A stretch of 39,619 bases of DNA from Lachnospiraceae bacterium (lineage in GTDB: Bacteria > Bacillota > Clostridia > Lachnospirales > Lachnospiraceae). The stretch is from assembly GCA_017544835.1 (NCBI GenBank), contig JAFYDI010000072.1, forward strand, positions 1 to 39,619, written 5' to 3'. Positions 27,685-36,453 of this stretch are shown here, in pieces (position 1 is the first letter of the stretch; every line of letters starts with the position of its first letter). Both the position numbers and the translations under genes were made by a program. The notes beneath the pieces are model-generated. The model had not been told where the DNA came from. It ran no database searches and worked only from the letters and a program-made list of their open reading frames with translations.

Positions 27685-28654
27685 AGATTATACAGTATTT
27701 GGGTTAGATTCATATATAGATATGGAAAGTGTAGGAAGAAAAAGAGTTTGCGCCGCTTTTTGCCTGCAATATGCGGCGAAAGCTTTGGGATAATGTCTCC
27801 GGAGAATCTGAAAATTTGAGTAAAACTCTCTTTCGCGGTACGGCCACCAAGTGCCTGCCAAGCATAACAAGTATCAGCTATGGCGTTATCGATTTTTTTT
27901 AAAGCGAAACTGTAATTGCCTTTTGCGATAAGGTAATCCGCTACCGTAAGCTTAGACTCGGGGACTTTGAGCTTGTCGAGGCTGTATGAACTCCTCACAA
28001 GACTGCTATCAGATATAGTCTGTCTATACACCACACAGTCAGACACGAAGATGCGACTGCACTGCGACACAATACTTGGGAGGATGAATTCGTCTTCTGC
28101 AAAGCGGACATTCGGGAAACGAAGTGTATCCCAGATTTTTCTTTTGAAAAGCTTGCCCCAGACTGTTACAAAAAGTAAATATGATGCGTCGGGTTCGGCG
28201 TATTTCCAGAAGTCGTCTTCGGTGAGAAGGCGATTTTTTATTGCTTCGGGCATGTGGCTTTCGGATACGAGGGCGCCGGTTTCGCTCACGCGTTCGAAGT
28301 TGCCGATGACGTAGTCGGCATCGTGAGACTCGATTTCGCGGGCCAATACTTGGAGCGTGTTCTCTATAAGATAATCGTCGCTGTCCAAGAAAAAGATGTA
28401 GTCACCGTCGGCATTGGCAAGCCCTGTGTTGCGTGCTGCAGAGAGACCGCGGTTATCCTGATGAATGACCTTAATGTTGGGATGGCTGTCGGCATACGAC
28501 CGGCAAACTTCAAGGGAATTGTCGGTGCTACCATCATCAACAAGGATGATTTCGGTAGACACACCCGTCTGATTGAGCGCGCTGGTGATGCAGCGGTCAG
28601 GTAGGTGGCGCGGTTGTATATGGGGATGATGATAGAAATTAATCCTGTATTCAT
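27669..28654 (-). pseudogene. GT2 family glycosyltransferase, frameshifted near its start
   Basis: From the ATG at 28654-28652 the frame reads MNTGLISIIIPIYNRATYL, the normal GT2 start, then runs into an unrelated frame at about 28598. The neighbouring frame picks up exactly there with DRCITSALNQTG and continues with EIILVDDGSTDNS, metal motif LDSDDYL and FAEDEFILP to the stop. Adding one base after CTG restores an unbroken protein of about 328 residues, the usual length of this subtype. The downstream frame alone could start at a GTG at 28562 but would lack the first strand of the nucleotide-binding fold. The ATG is seven bases after the histidine-kinase stop. It is either a real loss of function or a sequence error. 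Confidence 0.75.
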
Positions 28655-28661
28655 AGGCAAT

Positions 28662-29495
28662 CTACTTACAAGGCAACGTAATCACAAAGGCACACCCTTT
28701 ACCCTCTTCACTCTTGCAAATAACCGTTCCGCTTTCTTTTTCCACAACAGCCTTCACGATGGCGAGGCCGAGGCCGGAGCCGGTGGGGGAGCCGGGAGAG
28801 CGGGAACTGGAAACGGTGTAGGTGCGGTCGAAGATGTGTGCGAGGGACTCGGCGGGGATACCGCGGCCGTTGTCGGAGACGGTGATAATGGCTTTGCCCG
28901 CGCAAGTGCGGCAGGAAAGGGTGATAGTGGTGCCATCACCTGAGTACTTGGCAGCGTTGGTGAAGAGGTTGTCAAGTACGCGGATGGTCTTCTGAACATC
29001 TATGTTCACGCGGCAGTCAAGATCCATAGGGATGTCGAGCTGCATATCGTGTGAGTCGTATCTGGAATCGATGACAGCGTCGTAGAAATAGCTCTCGAGA
29101 AAGGGAGCAAGGTCAACGTCTTCAAGGTCAAGCGGGCGGGTTTCATCCTCCACGCAGAACAGAAAATACATATCCTGAATGAGGCTCTCAAGGGTAGACA
29201 CGCGTCTGTCCATGAGGCCGATAGTGCTCTTGATATCTTCGGCAGAGGGGTTCTCAAGCGTCGAAAGAAGATCGAGCGCGCTGCGGATGGCTGTGATGGG
29301 AGCACGTAAATCATGAGAGATGTTCGCAAGCATTTCTTTACGTTTGCGCTCGGATTCGGCGAGCTCGTTATTGGTCTTGGAAAGCTCTTTGTTGGCTGCG
29401 GAAAGCTTGGCCGTAGTCTTAAGGAGCTTTTTGGATAGGGTTTCGATGGTGTCGGATTCGAATCCGGGATTCTTAAATGTAGTCTTCTGTGCCAT
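28662..29495 (-). CDS. Soluble sensor histidine kinase
   Basis: A 277-residue kinase with no membrane helix. The first ~55 residues form a Leu/Lys/Glu-rich coiled coil. The phosphoacceptor is H61 in LANISHDLRAPI, followed by the dimerisation helices. The ATPase domain has the N-box NLFTNAAKYS, the G1 box VSDNGRGIP, and GSGLGLAIVKAV. All motifs are intact. With no input domain beyond the coiled coil, it must sense something in the cytoplasm or through a partner. Its ATG overlaps the regulator stop by one base (taatg), so they are a cognate pair. The GT2 gene follows in the same operon. Confidence 0.9.
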   Translation of the reverse strand: MAQKTTFKNPGFESDTIETLSKKLLKTTAKLSAANKELSKTNNELAESERKRKEMLANISHDLRAPITAIRSALDLLSTLENPSAEDIKSTIGLMDRRVSTLESLIQDMYFLFCVEDETRPLDLEDVDLAPFLESYFYDAVIDSRYDSHDMQLDIPMDLDCRVNIDVQKTIRVLDNLFTNAAKYSGDGTTITLSCRTCAGKAIITVSDNGRGIPAESLAHIFDRTYTVSSSRSPGSPTGSGLGLAIVKAVVEKESGTVICKSEEGKGCAFVITLPCK

Positions 29496-30181
29496 TATTT
29501 GGACCTTAATATATAACCTTTCGAATAAACGGTTTCGACGATGTTGTCAAGACCGGTGTAGTCTTCCAATTTCTTACGCATGCGGCTCGCGGTAACCATT
29601 ACGGTACGGCGGTCTGCTTCGGAATAAACGCCAAAGAAAGCGGAGCCGATTTCCTCGAAGGTTACGACGCTGTTTTTTTTGCCTGCTAACATATAAAGAA
29701 GCTCGTACTCGCGGTTGGAGAGAGGAATCTCCGTGTCGTTGTAGAACGCTTTATGAGCTACGATATCGATTTTAAGAGGGGGGATGGAAAGAATGTTACT
29801 CTGCTCGGGAGCCTTGGCAGTCTTCTTACGAAGCTGTACGGTTACACGAGCCTTAAGCTCCTTGAGGCTGTAGGGCTTCTCGATATAGTCATCGGCGCCG
29901 AGCATGAGGCCTTCGACCTTGTCGTCTTCGCTTACGCGGCCGGTCAGGAAAATAACAGGCGCGCCGCCGGATAACTGTTTAATCTTACCGCAGGCTTCAA
30001 AGCCGTCGGTGCCGGGCATCATAACGTCGAGCAGTATGCAGTCGGGCTTGAACTCGCCGAGAACTCTGTACGCATCTTCTGCCGATGCGGCAGTGCGAAT
30101 TAAGAATCCGTCCTGCTCGAAATATTTCTTGTTAACTGCCAATACTTCAGTGTCGTCGTCCACCAAGAGTAATTTCTGCAT
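29495..30181 (-). CDS. OmpR/PhoB-family response regulator
   Basis: A 228-residue regulator. The receiver domain has the acidic pocket (VDDD, residues 7-10), the phosphoacceptor D52 in ILLDVMMPG and the conserved Lys in EKPYS. The winged-helix DNA-binding domain begins at about residue 130 (ISNREYELLYML written in OmpR style: PLSNREYELL) and ends with VETVYSKGYILRSK, the typical wing. Members bind direct repeats as dimers. Its start has the ribosome site gggagg (minus strand, 30189-30194). It is divergent from the asparagine-synthetase-like gene, 116 bases away, which makes that gene and the peptide after it plausible targets. Confidence 0.93.
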   Translation of the reverse strand: MQKLLLVDDDTEVLAVNKKYFEQDGFLIRTAASAEDAYRVLGEFKPDCILLDVMMPGTDGFEACGKIKQLSGGAPVIFLTGRVSEDDKVEGLMLGADDYIEKPYSLKELKARVTVQLRKKTAKAPEQSNILSIPPLKIDIVAHKAFYNDTEIPLSNREYELLYMLAGKKNSVVTFEEIGSAFFGVYSEADRRTVMVTASRMRKKLEDYTGLDNIVETVYSKGYILRSK

Positions 30182-30297
30182 GTGTTAACCTCCCAAATGA
30201 ATAGTCCAAACTCCTGTACCCAATTACCATTATATTACAATTAAGTTGTGATAGGAATCAAAATAATATACAATTGTGTCAAAACAGGAGGAATAGA
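30182..30297. promoter_or_regulatory. Divergent control region
   Basis: This 116-base gap holds the start signals of both the response regulator and the asparagine-synthetase-like gene. I see an imperfect inverted repeat TTACAA-N5-TTGTGA at 30235-30251, and the palindrome ACAATTGT at 30270-30277. On the minus strand a TATAAT lies at about 30229-30234. No clear -35 partner can be assigned for either direction. Confidence 0.45.
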
Positions 30298-32262
30298 ATG
30301 TCAGCTATCTGGGGGCATATTGATTATCTGAATAAAGAAAGTTCTGTGGCCACCATGGCGGCGGAATACAGGCGTAAATGCAAACTGGATTCCGTGGATG
30401 AAACCGGGTTCAAAAATGCGTTGCTGGGCTTTGGTCTCCAAATCATCAATGAAGAAGACAGGCACGAGAAGGCGCCCTATCTGGCAGACGGCGGTGATAC
30501 GGCTGTCCTGGCTGATTGTGTGCTCGATAACAGAGAAGAACTGATAGCTGAACTGTGGGGCCTAGAAAAGGGCGCCGAGGCAAAAGAAAGCGATATTCCA
30601 AGCGGACTCATAATCGCACGGGCATATGAGAGGTGGGGGGTTGACTTTACGCAGCACCTTCGTGGACTTTTCAGTGTAGCAATTTACAATTTTCGCGACG
30701 GTAAACTGTTTCTGTGCGTCGATCAGTGTGCTTGCCGATGCCTGAACTATCATGTGGACGGGGCAGGCTGCACATTCTCGACTTTGCTTTCCCCCATAAA
30801 GCAGGCGGTGCCGGAAATTGCTGAGAATGAAGACTATATCACGGATTTTCTGTGCATACCGGGTCTTCTTCCGAATATTACAGCAACAGAAACTCCTCTT
30901 AAAGATGTATACCTCGTGGAAGCCGGCTGCAGTGTGCTGATAGATACCAAGGAGCCGGGGAAGGCACCGGTTATTACGCGTTACTATAAGCCTGAGACCA
31001 TCAGGGTCTCCCGCAACATAGGCGCAGTGCGCGCGCAGTTTCTTGAAGCATATGGCAAGGCCGTGAAATCTGCTGTCAGAACCGACGGCAAAGTTGCCAT
31101 GGCTTTAAGCGGCGGCTTTGATTCATCATCGGTGGCGGCTCTGGCCGCAACGGAACTGGCACAAGCAGGCAAGAAGCTTAATTCCTATACTTATGTTCCT
31201 TTCTACAAAGAAGAAGTTCGTGCAGAGAACCCGTCTTATTTTATCACGGACGAATCTGAAGACGTTAAGGCTATTGCGGCTATGTATCCCAATATCGAGA
31301 CTCATTTCGAGGACGATGGCGGCGAGGACTTTACAGTTTCTTTGGACGAGCTCATTGACGTGATGGAAGTTCCTTTTAAGGCGTTTGTAAATCTTCACAC
31401 TCTTCTTAACATATACAAAAAATCCGCCGCTTCGGGCGCCAAGGTTTTTTTGAATGGGCAGTGCGGCAACGCATCGATTTCTTTTGGTGATATTGACAGC
31501 GCAGCGTACCATCTGCACCGCAAGAAACGGTTTCTTTCGTGCAAGCGCTATTTCAAAAACTTCTGTAAGCTTGTCGGTCGTGATGCCAATGCGGAATATC
31601 GGGACTTCATAGAATATATTAAAGCCGAGGCGGTCACAGGCAGCGAGGAGATTTCCTATAAAGATATGATGTCTCCTTTTATTACATCCGAGGCCAAAGA
31701 ACAATACGACCTTTATAAACGTGCCGGCATATTCATACACGCCCTTGAGCGCGGCTCGGTCACGCTAAAAGAAGACTACGTCGACGTGCTATATTCACCC
31801 GTTTCATACGCATACATCGGTGCTATGGAGACTAAGCTCGGTCTGCATACCGGAATGATTATCAGAGATGCCACGAGAGATGTGGACGTTTTGAACTTCT
31901 GCAACTCTGTGCCATTTGAGTTCTTTGCATATGCAGGAACTCCGCGCTACCTTATCAGAGGCTTCATGAAGGACCTGCTTCCGAATCGAATTCTGTACCC
32001 GATTCTTAAAAGCGGTCAGCAGAGTACCGACTGGATTCACAGGCTCAATGCCCACCGCGAAAGAGCTCTGAAATTGTTAAATGAGACGATGGAGGAACTT
32101 GGTGAGAGTGATTCTTTGGCAGTAAAGAGATGCCTTAATGACGAATGTGTCAGAGAATTCTTAAAAGAACATCAAACTTTTGATAAAGACAAAGAAGATG
32201 TCTACACCTACCTATTTATAGCGACAATTTGGGTAAAGTATTTAACAAATTCAGAAAGCTAA
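30298..32262 (+). CDS. Asparagine-synthetase-like protein, possible RiPP (lasso-type) cyclase
   Basis: The protein is 654 residues from the ATG at 30298, set by AGGAGG just upstream. The N-terminal half is a class II glutamine-amidotransferase-like domain, but the catalytic Cys2 is absent: it reads MSAIWGHIDY, so no ammonia can be made. The C-terminal half has the adenylating PP-loop SGGFDSS at 271-277. Where true synthetases have GGDE, this protein has GQCGNASIS (387-395). Both changes are features of lasso cyclases (McjC type), which adenylate a side-chain carboxylate and form an amide within a peptide. The small peptide gene 117 bases downstream fits that reading. No RRE or leader-peptidase gene adjoins it, so the function remains open. 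Confidence 0.78.
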   Translation: MSAIWGHIDYLNKESSVATMAAEYRRKCKLDSVDETGFKNALLGFGLQIINEEDRHEKAPYLADGGDTAVLADCVLDNREELIAELWGLEKGAEAKESDIPSGLIIARAYERWGVDFTQHLRGLFSVAIYNFRDGKLFLCVDQCACRCLNYHVDGAGCTFSTLLSPIKQAVPEIAENEDYITDFLCIPGLLPNITATETPLKDVYLVEAGCSVLIDTKEPGKAPVITRYYKPETIRVSRNIGAVRAQFLEAYGKAVKSAVRTDGKVAMALSGGFDSSSVAALAATELAQAGKKLNSYTYVPFYKEEVRAENPSYFITDESEDVKAIAAMYPNIETHFEDDGGEDFTVSLDELIDVMEVPFKAFVNLHTLLNIYKKSAASGAKVFLNGQCGNASISFGDIDSAAYHLHRKKRFLSCKRYFKNFCKLVGRDANAEYRDFIEYIKAEAVTGSEEISYKDMMSPFITSEAKEQYDLYKRAGIFIHALERGSVTLKEDYVDVLYSPVSYAYIGAMETKLGLHTGMIIRDATRDVDVLNFCNSVPFEFFAYAGTPRYLIRGFMKDLLPNRILYPILKSGQQSTDWIHRLNAHRERALKLLNETMEELGESDSLAVKRCLNDECVREFLKEHQTFDKDKEDVYTYLFIATIWVKYLTNSES

Positions 32263-32274
32263 ACTGGGACTTTG

Positions 32275-32305
32275 GTACTAAATCTAACAAAGTTGTTAGA
32301 AGTAC
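32275..32305 (+). promoter_or_regulatory. Perfect palindrome upstream of the small-peptide promoter
   Basis: TCTAACAA-AG-TTGTTAGA (32283-32300) is an 18-base palindrome with perfect 8-base arms, directly before the -35 of the next promoter. An outer GTACT/AGTAC pair (32275-32279, 32301-32305) extends it with a three-base bulge. It can be read as a dimeric repressor or activator site in DNA, or as an RNA hairpin ending the asparagine-synthetase-like gene, although the following T-run is weak. Confidence 0.6.
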
Positions 32306-32334
32306 TTTACAAATCATCTTTTTGTCAATACAAT
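32306..32334 (+). promoter_or_regulatory. Sigma-A promoter for the small peptide
   Basis: TTTACA (32306-32311) and TACAAT (32329-32334) are separated by 17 bases, 45 bases before the peptide ATG. The -35 begins five bases after the palindrome. Confidence 0.65.
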
Positions 32335-32379
32335 CACTCTTCGTTGAATCAATTGATTTTGAAAGGAAGAGAAGATTAG

Positions 32380-32592
32380 ATGAAGAAGTGGAACACACCT
32401 GTAATTGAAGTATTAGAAGTAGCTGAAACCGAGCACGAATTCAGATTCCAGTTCAGCAAAGACGGCGGATACCTTGGAGACGGAAAGATTTCCGGCTGGT
32501 TTGGCAAGAAGACCACAACCGTTACTCCCGAACCTACACCCGCAGCTCCTGTAATTCCTGAAGTTGAAGACGTTGTAGATTTAGTATCATAA
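32380..32592 (+). CDS. Leader-type small peptide, candidate RiPP precursor
   Basis: The peptide is 70 residues with a ggaag-type ribosome site. The start MKKWNTPVIEVLEVAET matches the leader layout of paeninodin-like lasso precursors (aromatic-x-x-Pro, then a hydrophobic/acidic stretch, then Thr). The rest differs: an aromatic EFRFQF segment, a glycine-rich DGGYLGDGKISGWFG, a KKTTT stretch and a Pro/Val/acidic tail ending DLVS. No Gly followed by Asp or Glu at ring position 7-9 follows the Thr, so a classic lasso ring is not evident. It has no signal peptide, no Cys and no membrane helix. It has its own promoter and terminator, so it may be made in larger amounts than the enzyme upstream. Confidence 0.7.
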   Translation: MKKWNTPVIEVLEVAETEHEFRFQFSKDGGYLGDGKISGWFGKKTTTVTPEPTPAAPVIPEVEDVVDLVS

Positions 32593-32618
32593 TTTTTAAC
32601 TGAATGAAGATGAGTAAG

Positions 32619-32653
32619 CCCGGTTCGAGTTGTCGAATCGGGTTTTCTTTTTC
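32619..32653 (+). terminator. Rho-independent terminator after the small peptide
   Basis: CCCGGTTCGA (32619-32628) pairs with TCGAATCGGG (32633-32642), one wobble, loop GTTG, followed by ttttcttttt. It isolates the peptide gene from dnaX. Confidence 0.9.
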
Positions 32654-32753
32654 CGCAAGATAAGTGAATGCGGGTAAGATTTGATTCGACAAAGGCGGGC
32701 TGCTGAGTTATACTAATATGAGGTTAGTATCATCATAAGAAACAGAGGCAACA

Positions 32754-34361
32754 ATGTCATACACAGCAATGTATCGTAAGTTCAGACCGGCTAGGTTTGA
32801 AGATGTTAAGGGTCAGGACCATATTGTTACGACTCTTAAGAATCAGATTAAGTCCGACAGGATAGGTCATGCCTATCTTTTTTGCGGTACAAGAGGAACC
32901 GGTAAGACTTCGGTGGCTAAGCTTTTTGCGAAGGCCATTAATTGCGAGAACCGTAACGGCGAGGACCCTTGCATGGAGTGTGCGTCCTGTCAGGCGATTC
33001 AGTCCGGTGCGAGCATGAATGTGGTAGAGATTGACGCGGCTTCCAATAACGGTGTCGACAACATCCGTCAGATTGTGGAGGAAGTTCAGTATCCGCCGAC
33101 TGAAGGCCGTTTTAAGGTATATATCATCGACGAGGTTCACATGCTTTCGATTGGCGCGTTTAATGCGCTTCTAAAGACCTTGGAAGAGCCTCCGTCATAT
33201 GTGGTGTTTATTCTTGCGACAACGGAAGTTCATAAGCTTCCGGTCACGATTCTTTCCCGTTGCCAGCGCTACGATTTTAAGAGAATAAGCGTAGACGACA
33301 TAGCTGCCAGAATTGAGGAACTTCTCGGAATCGAGGGGCTTGAGGCTGAGAGTGATGCTGTGAGATATGTGGCTAAGGCGGCCGATGGTTCGATGCGTGA
33401 TGCGCTCAGTTTACTGGATCAGTGTCTGGCATTTAATTTCGGCAAGAAGCTTACTTATCAGATGGTGCTTGACGTATTGGGTGCCGTTGACAGTACAGTA
33501 TACAGTAATATGGTGCGCGCGATTATCGCGGGCGATGTTTATACGTCGATTAAGCTTTTGGAAGATGCGGTGATGGAGGGGCGCGAGATATCACAGTTTG
33601 TCAGCGACTTAACCTGGTATCTTCGCAATCTGCTGCTTGCCAAGACTTCGGATGATATGTCGATTATCGCCGATATGTCCCGCGAGGCGCTGGAACGATT
33701 GGTGGACGAGGCGAGACTTGTTCCGACTGAATCGATTATCAGATATATTCGTGTATTCAGCGAGCTTACCAATCAGATCAGATATGCGTCCAACAAGCGA
33801 GTGCTTACGGAGATTGCGGTTGTTAAGCTTTGCAAGCCCGAGACCGAGGCTAAGGTTGATTCGGTTATTCCGCGAATTGCAAGTCTCGAAGACAAGATTG
33901 AAAATGGTGTTATAATGAGTGGAGCCGGCTCGGCCCCGGTCGGCGCTTCAGCGAGTGGCGACGGTGCAGACAGCAAGCCTAAGCCCAAGCCCGCGGCACT
34001 TCCCAAGTCAGTTCCCGATGACATCAAGTCCGTAGTGGAGAACTGGCGCAAGATTCTTGGTACTGTGGATATCTCCCACAGAATGTTTGCCAAGAACGCG
34101 AAGCCTTCACTTGGCGCGGGAGGAGAGCTTCTTTTGGTATTCTCCAAGGAAGCGTGCAGGGCGCATTTTGAGTGTTCCGAAGATACTACCAAGGCTCATG
34201 CCGAACAGAATATGCAGGACCTTAAGAACACCATAGAGCAGATAGTGGGCAAGGAAATCGAGATTAAGACGGTTCTTGCCGAAGATGAAGTACATTATGA
34301 AACTGACTATCCGGACCTTACGAAGATGTTTAACGGAATGACGGTGGTTGAAGAGGATTAA
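32754..34361 (+). CDS. dnaX: DNA polymerase III subunit gamma/tau
   Basis: The 535-residue clamp-loader ATPase opens with the DnaX start YTAMYRKFRPARFEDVKGQD. Walker A is GTRGTGKT (45-52), a four-Cys zinc site follows (NCENRNGEDPCMECASCQ), and the Walker B/DEVH box is in YIIDEVHMLS. The sensor region has ILATTEVHKLP and LSRCQRYDF. A linker rich in Gly, Ala and Lys-Pro (~405-425) leads to the C-terminal polymerase-contact domain. It loads the beta clamp during replication. It heads the operon with ybaB and recR, the standard Firmicutes order. I saw no slippery A-run that would suggest a programmed frameshift product. Confidence 0.97.
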   Translation: MSYTAMYRKFRPARFEDVKGQDHIVTTLKNQIKSDRIGHAYLFCGTRGTGKTSVAKLFAKAINCENRNGEDPCMECASCQAIQSGASMNVVEIDAASNNGVDNIRQIVEEVQYPPTEGRFKVYIIDEVHMLSIGAFNALLKTLEEPPSYVVFILATTEVHKLPVTILSRCQRYDFKRISVDDIAARIEELLGIEGLEAESDAVRYVAKAADGSMRDALSLLDQCLAFNFGKKLTYQMVLDVLGAVDSTVYSNMVRAIIAGDVYTSIKLLEDAVMEGREISQFVSDLTWYLRNLLLAKTSDDMSIIADMSREALERLVDEARLVPTESIIRYIRVFSELTNQIRYASNKRVLTEIAVVKLCKPETEAKVDSVIPRIASLEDKIENGVIMSGAGSAPVGASASGDGADSKPKPKPAALPKSVPDDIKSVVENWRKILGTVDISHRMFAKNAKPSLGAGGELLLVFSKEACRAHFECSEDTTKAHAEQNMQDLKNTIEQIVGKEIEIKTVLAEDEVHYETDYPDLTKMFNGMTVVEED

Positions 34362-34371
34362 TTATATTGAG

Positions 34372-34393
34372 GCAGTCAGGCTTCTTTGACTGC
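34372..34393 (+). other. Hairpin between dnaX and ybaB
   Basis: GCAGTCA (34372-34378) pairs perfectly with TGACTGC (34387-34393) around an eight-base loop, just before the ribosome site of ybaB. It is followed by A rather than T, so it is not a terminator; it may stabilise or tune the ybaB message. Confidence 0.4.
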
Positions 34394-34418
34394 GAAAAAA
34401 TGCTAGGAGGATTTTTAA

Positions 34419-34769
34419 ATGGCAAAGAGAGGCGGATTTCCCGGCGGTATGCCCGGTAATATGAATAATTTGATGAAGCAGGCTCAGCGCATGCAGCGTC
34501 AGATGGAAGAAAGCCAGAAGGAAATGGAGACCAAGGAGTTTACAGCCAAGGCCGGCGGCGGTGCTGTAAGCGTTACCGTTACAGGTAAGAAGGAAGTTAA
34601 AGAAGTTATTATCGACAAGGAAGTTGTGGATCCCGATGATGTAGAAATGCTTCAGGATCTTATTGTTGCGGCTGTTAACGAAGCTTTAAAGCAGGCTGAG
34701 GATGCAAGTTCAGAGCTTATGGGCAAGATGGCAGGCGGTCTCGGCGGACTTGGAGGATTCGGATTTTAA
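34419..34769 (+). CDS. ybaB: YbaB/EbfC family nucleoid-associated protein
   Basis: The 116-residue protein starts with a Gly/Met-rich stretch ([20 protein letters not shown]), the usual YbaB beginning, then a long helix and the [19 protein letters not shown] sheet. The end is Gly-rich. Members form dimers and bind DNA; a role in repair beside RecR is often proposed. It has a strong aggagg site, and its stop overlaps the recR start by one base, so the pair is coupled. Confidence 0.96.
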   Translation: MAKRGGFPGGMPGNMNNLMKQAQRMQRQMEESQKEMETKEFTAKAGGGAVSVTVTGKKEVKEVIIDKEVVDPDDVEMLQDLIVAAVNEALKQAEDASSELMGKMAGGLGGLGGFGF

Positions 34770-35365
34770 TGAATCTTTACGGGGGCGAGGTTAACAAGCT
34801 TATAGAGGAACTTTCATCTCTTCCGGGAATAGGGAGCAAGTCTGCCCAAAGGCTTGCTTTTCATTTGATTGGCTTACCCGAGGAAAAAGTTGAGAGGATT
34901 GCGGGTGCGATGGTTAATGCGCGTAAGAATGTGCGTTACTGCAGCTGTTGCTATACTCTGACCGATTCGGAGGTGTGCCCGATTTGTAAGAATCCGAAGA
35001 GGGATAAGTCAGTGATTATGGTGGTGGAGACCCCACGTGACCTTGCGGCTTACGAGAAGACGGGCCGATACGAGGGCGTATATCATGTGCTCCACGGAGC
35101 GATTTCTCCGATGCTTGGAATCGGGCCCAATGACATTAAGCTTAAGGAACTTATTAAGCGCCTTGAGGGTGATGTTAAGGAAGTTATCATTGCTACCAAT
35201 TCAAGCTTAGAGGGTGAGACGACTGCCATGTACATCAGCAAGCTTATTAAGCCTACGGGTATCAAAGTATCAAGGATTGCAAGCGGCGTTCCCGTGGGCG
35301 GCGACCTTGAATACATCGACGAAGTGACTTTACTCCGCGCGCTTGAGGGACGCGTGGAATTATAA
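34769..35365 (+). CDS. recR: Recombination protein RecR
   Basis: The 198-residue protein has the helix-hairpin-helix [19 protein letters not shown] at the start. A four-Cys zinc finger follows ([20 protein letters not shown]), then the Toprim domain with [20 protein letters not shown]. The end has [21 protein letters not shown] sequence, here [19 protein letters not shown]. It acts with RecF/RecO in gap repair by loading RecA. The length is the family norm. The start overlaps the ybaB stop (taatg). Confidence 0.97.
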   Translation: MNLYGGEVNKLIEELSSLPGIGSKSAQRLAFHLIGLPEEKVERIAGAMVNARKNVRYCSCCYTLTDSEVCPICKNPKRDKSVIMVVETPRDLAAYEKTGRYEGVYHVLHGAISPMLGIGPNDIKLKELIKRLEGDVKEVIIATNSSLEGETTAMYISKLIKPTGIKVSRIASGVPVGGDLEYIDEVTLLRALEGRVEL

Positions 35366-35387
35366 AACATATAGGGAGACAAGTGTT

Positions 35388-36425
35388 ATGAGCAAAAGAC
35401 TTTTCGGTACTACCAAAAAGGGCGAGGAAGTATACGCTTTCGAGCTTAAGAATCCCAAGGGAATGAGCGCTGAGGTTATTAACTACGGTGCCATTCTTAC
35501 AAAGCTTTGCGTGCCCGACAAGAGCGGGGTGGTTAAGGACGTGGTTCTTGGATTTGACGATGTGGCTTCTTATGAAGTGAACGCAAGCTTCTTTGGCGCG
35601 GTTATTGCACCCAGTGCCAACAGAATCGGCGGCGCAACCTTCAAGATTGACGGTGTTGAGTATAAGGCTGCTGTTAACGACGGCCCCAACAACCTTCACA
35701 GCGATTACAATCTCGGCAGCCATAAGAGAGTTTGGGATTACGAAGAAAAAGAAAACGGCGTGAAATTTTCTTTGGCCATGGGCGACATGGATATGGGCTT
35801 CCCGGGCAACAAGAAGTTCACGATTACCTATACGCTTACAGAGGACAATGAAATTGTTCTTGAATATACAGGCGAGAGCGACAAGAAGACGATTATCAAC
35901 CCTACCAATCATTCCTACTTCAATCTTTCCGGACATGATTGCGGCAAGCTGATTATTGACGATGTTCTGACTCTTAACGCTTCCTGCTATACACCTATCG
36001 TTCCCGGTGCGATTCCTACCGGTGAGATTGCTTCGGTGTCCGGCACGGTTATGGACTTTACCAAGGGTCGCAGAATTGCCGATGATATTGATACAAAGTT
36101 TGATCAGCTTGTTATGACCGGCGGATACGACCACAACTTTGTAATTGACGGATATGATAAGACTGTCAGAAAGATTGCGACGGTTGAGGATAAAGAGTCG
36201 GGACGCGTGATGGAGGTTTACTCAGACCTTCCCGGAGTGCAGTTCTATGCAGGTAACGCGATTGCACCTCAGACAGGTAAGGGCGGCGCTAAGTATTCAA
36301 AGCGTATGGGACTCTGCCTTGAGACTCAGTTCTTCCCCGACAGCATCAACAAGCCCAATTTCCCTTCATGCGTATTCGGCGGCGCAGACAAGTACGCATC
36401 CAAGACTGTATACAAGTTTAAGTAA
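35388..36425 (+). CDS. galM: Aldose 1-epimerase (galactose mutarotase)
   Basis: The protein is 345 residues from the ATG at 35388, which has gggag upstream; an earlier in-frame TTG lies inside recR. Family motifs are present in order: the substrate-site NNLHSDYN, NPTNHSYFNLSGH with the catalytic His, PTGEI, GGYDHNFVI, and ETQFFPDSINKPNFPS with the catalytic Glu. It interconverts alpha and beta hexose anomers in the cytoplasm. All catalytic residues are present. It is placed after recR with a short gap, possibly in the same transcript, but its function is unrelated to repair. Confidence 0.95.
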   Translation: MSKRLFGTTKKGEEVYAFELKNPKGMSAEVINYGAILTKLCVPDKSGVVKDVVLGFDDVASYEVNASFFGAVIAPSANRIGGATFKIDGVEYKAAVNDGPNNLHSDYNLGSHKRVWDYEEKENGVKFSLAMGDMDMGFPGNKKFTITYTLTEDNEIVLEYTGESDKKTIINPTNHSYFNLSGHDCGKLIIDDVLTLNASCYTPIVPGAIPTGEIASVSGTVMDFTKGRRIADDIDTKFDQLVMTGGYDHNFVIDGYDKTVRKIATVEDKESGRVMEVYSDLPGVQFYAGNAIAPQTGKGGAKYSKRMGLCLETQFFPDSINKPNFPSCVFGGADKYASKTVYKFK

Positions 36426-36453
36426 GCGGGAATAGTAAAAGGGAAGATTTTTC

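Noticed and set aside
32380..32592. Calling the small peptide a true lasso-peptide precursor
   Set aside because: The leader pattern fits, but no residue after the Thr can form a 7-9 residue ring with Asp or Glu, and the RRE and protease genes are missing. I kept it as a candidate precursor of unknown class.
32754..34361. Programmed frameshift in dnaX giving a shorter gamma form
   Set aside because: I found no A-run slippery site with a downstream stop in the expected region.
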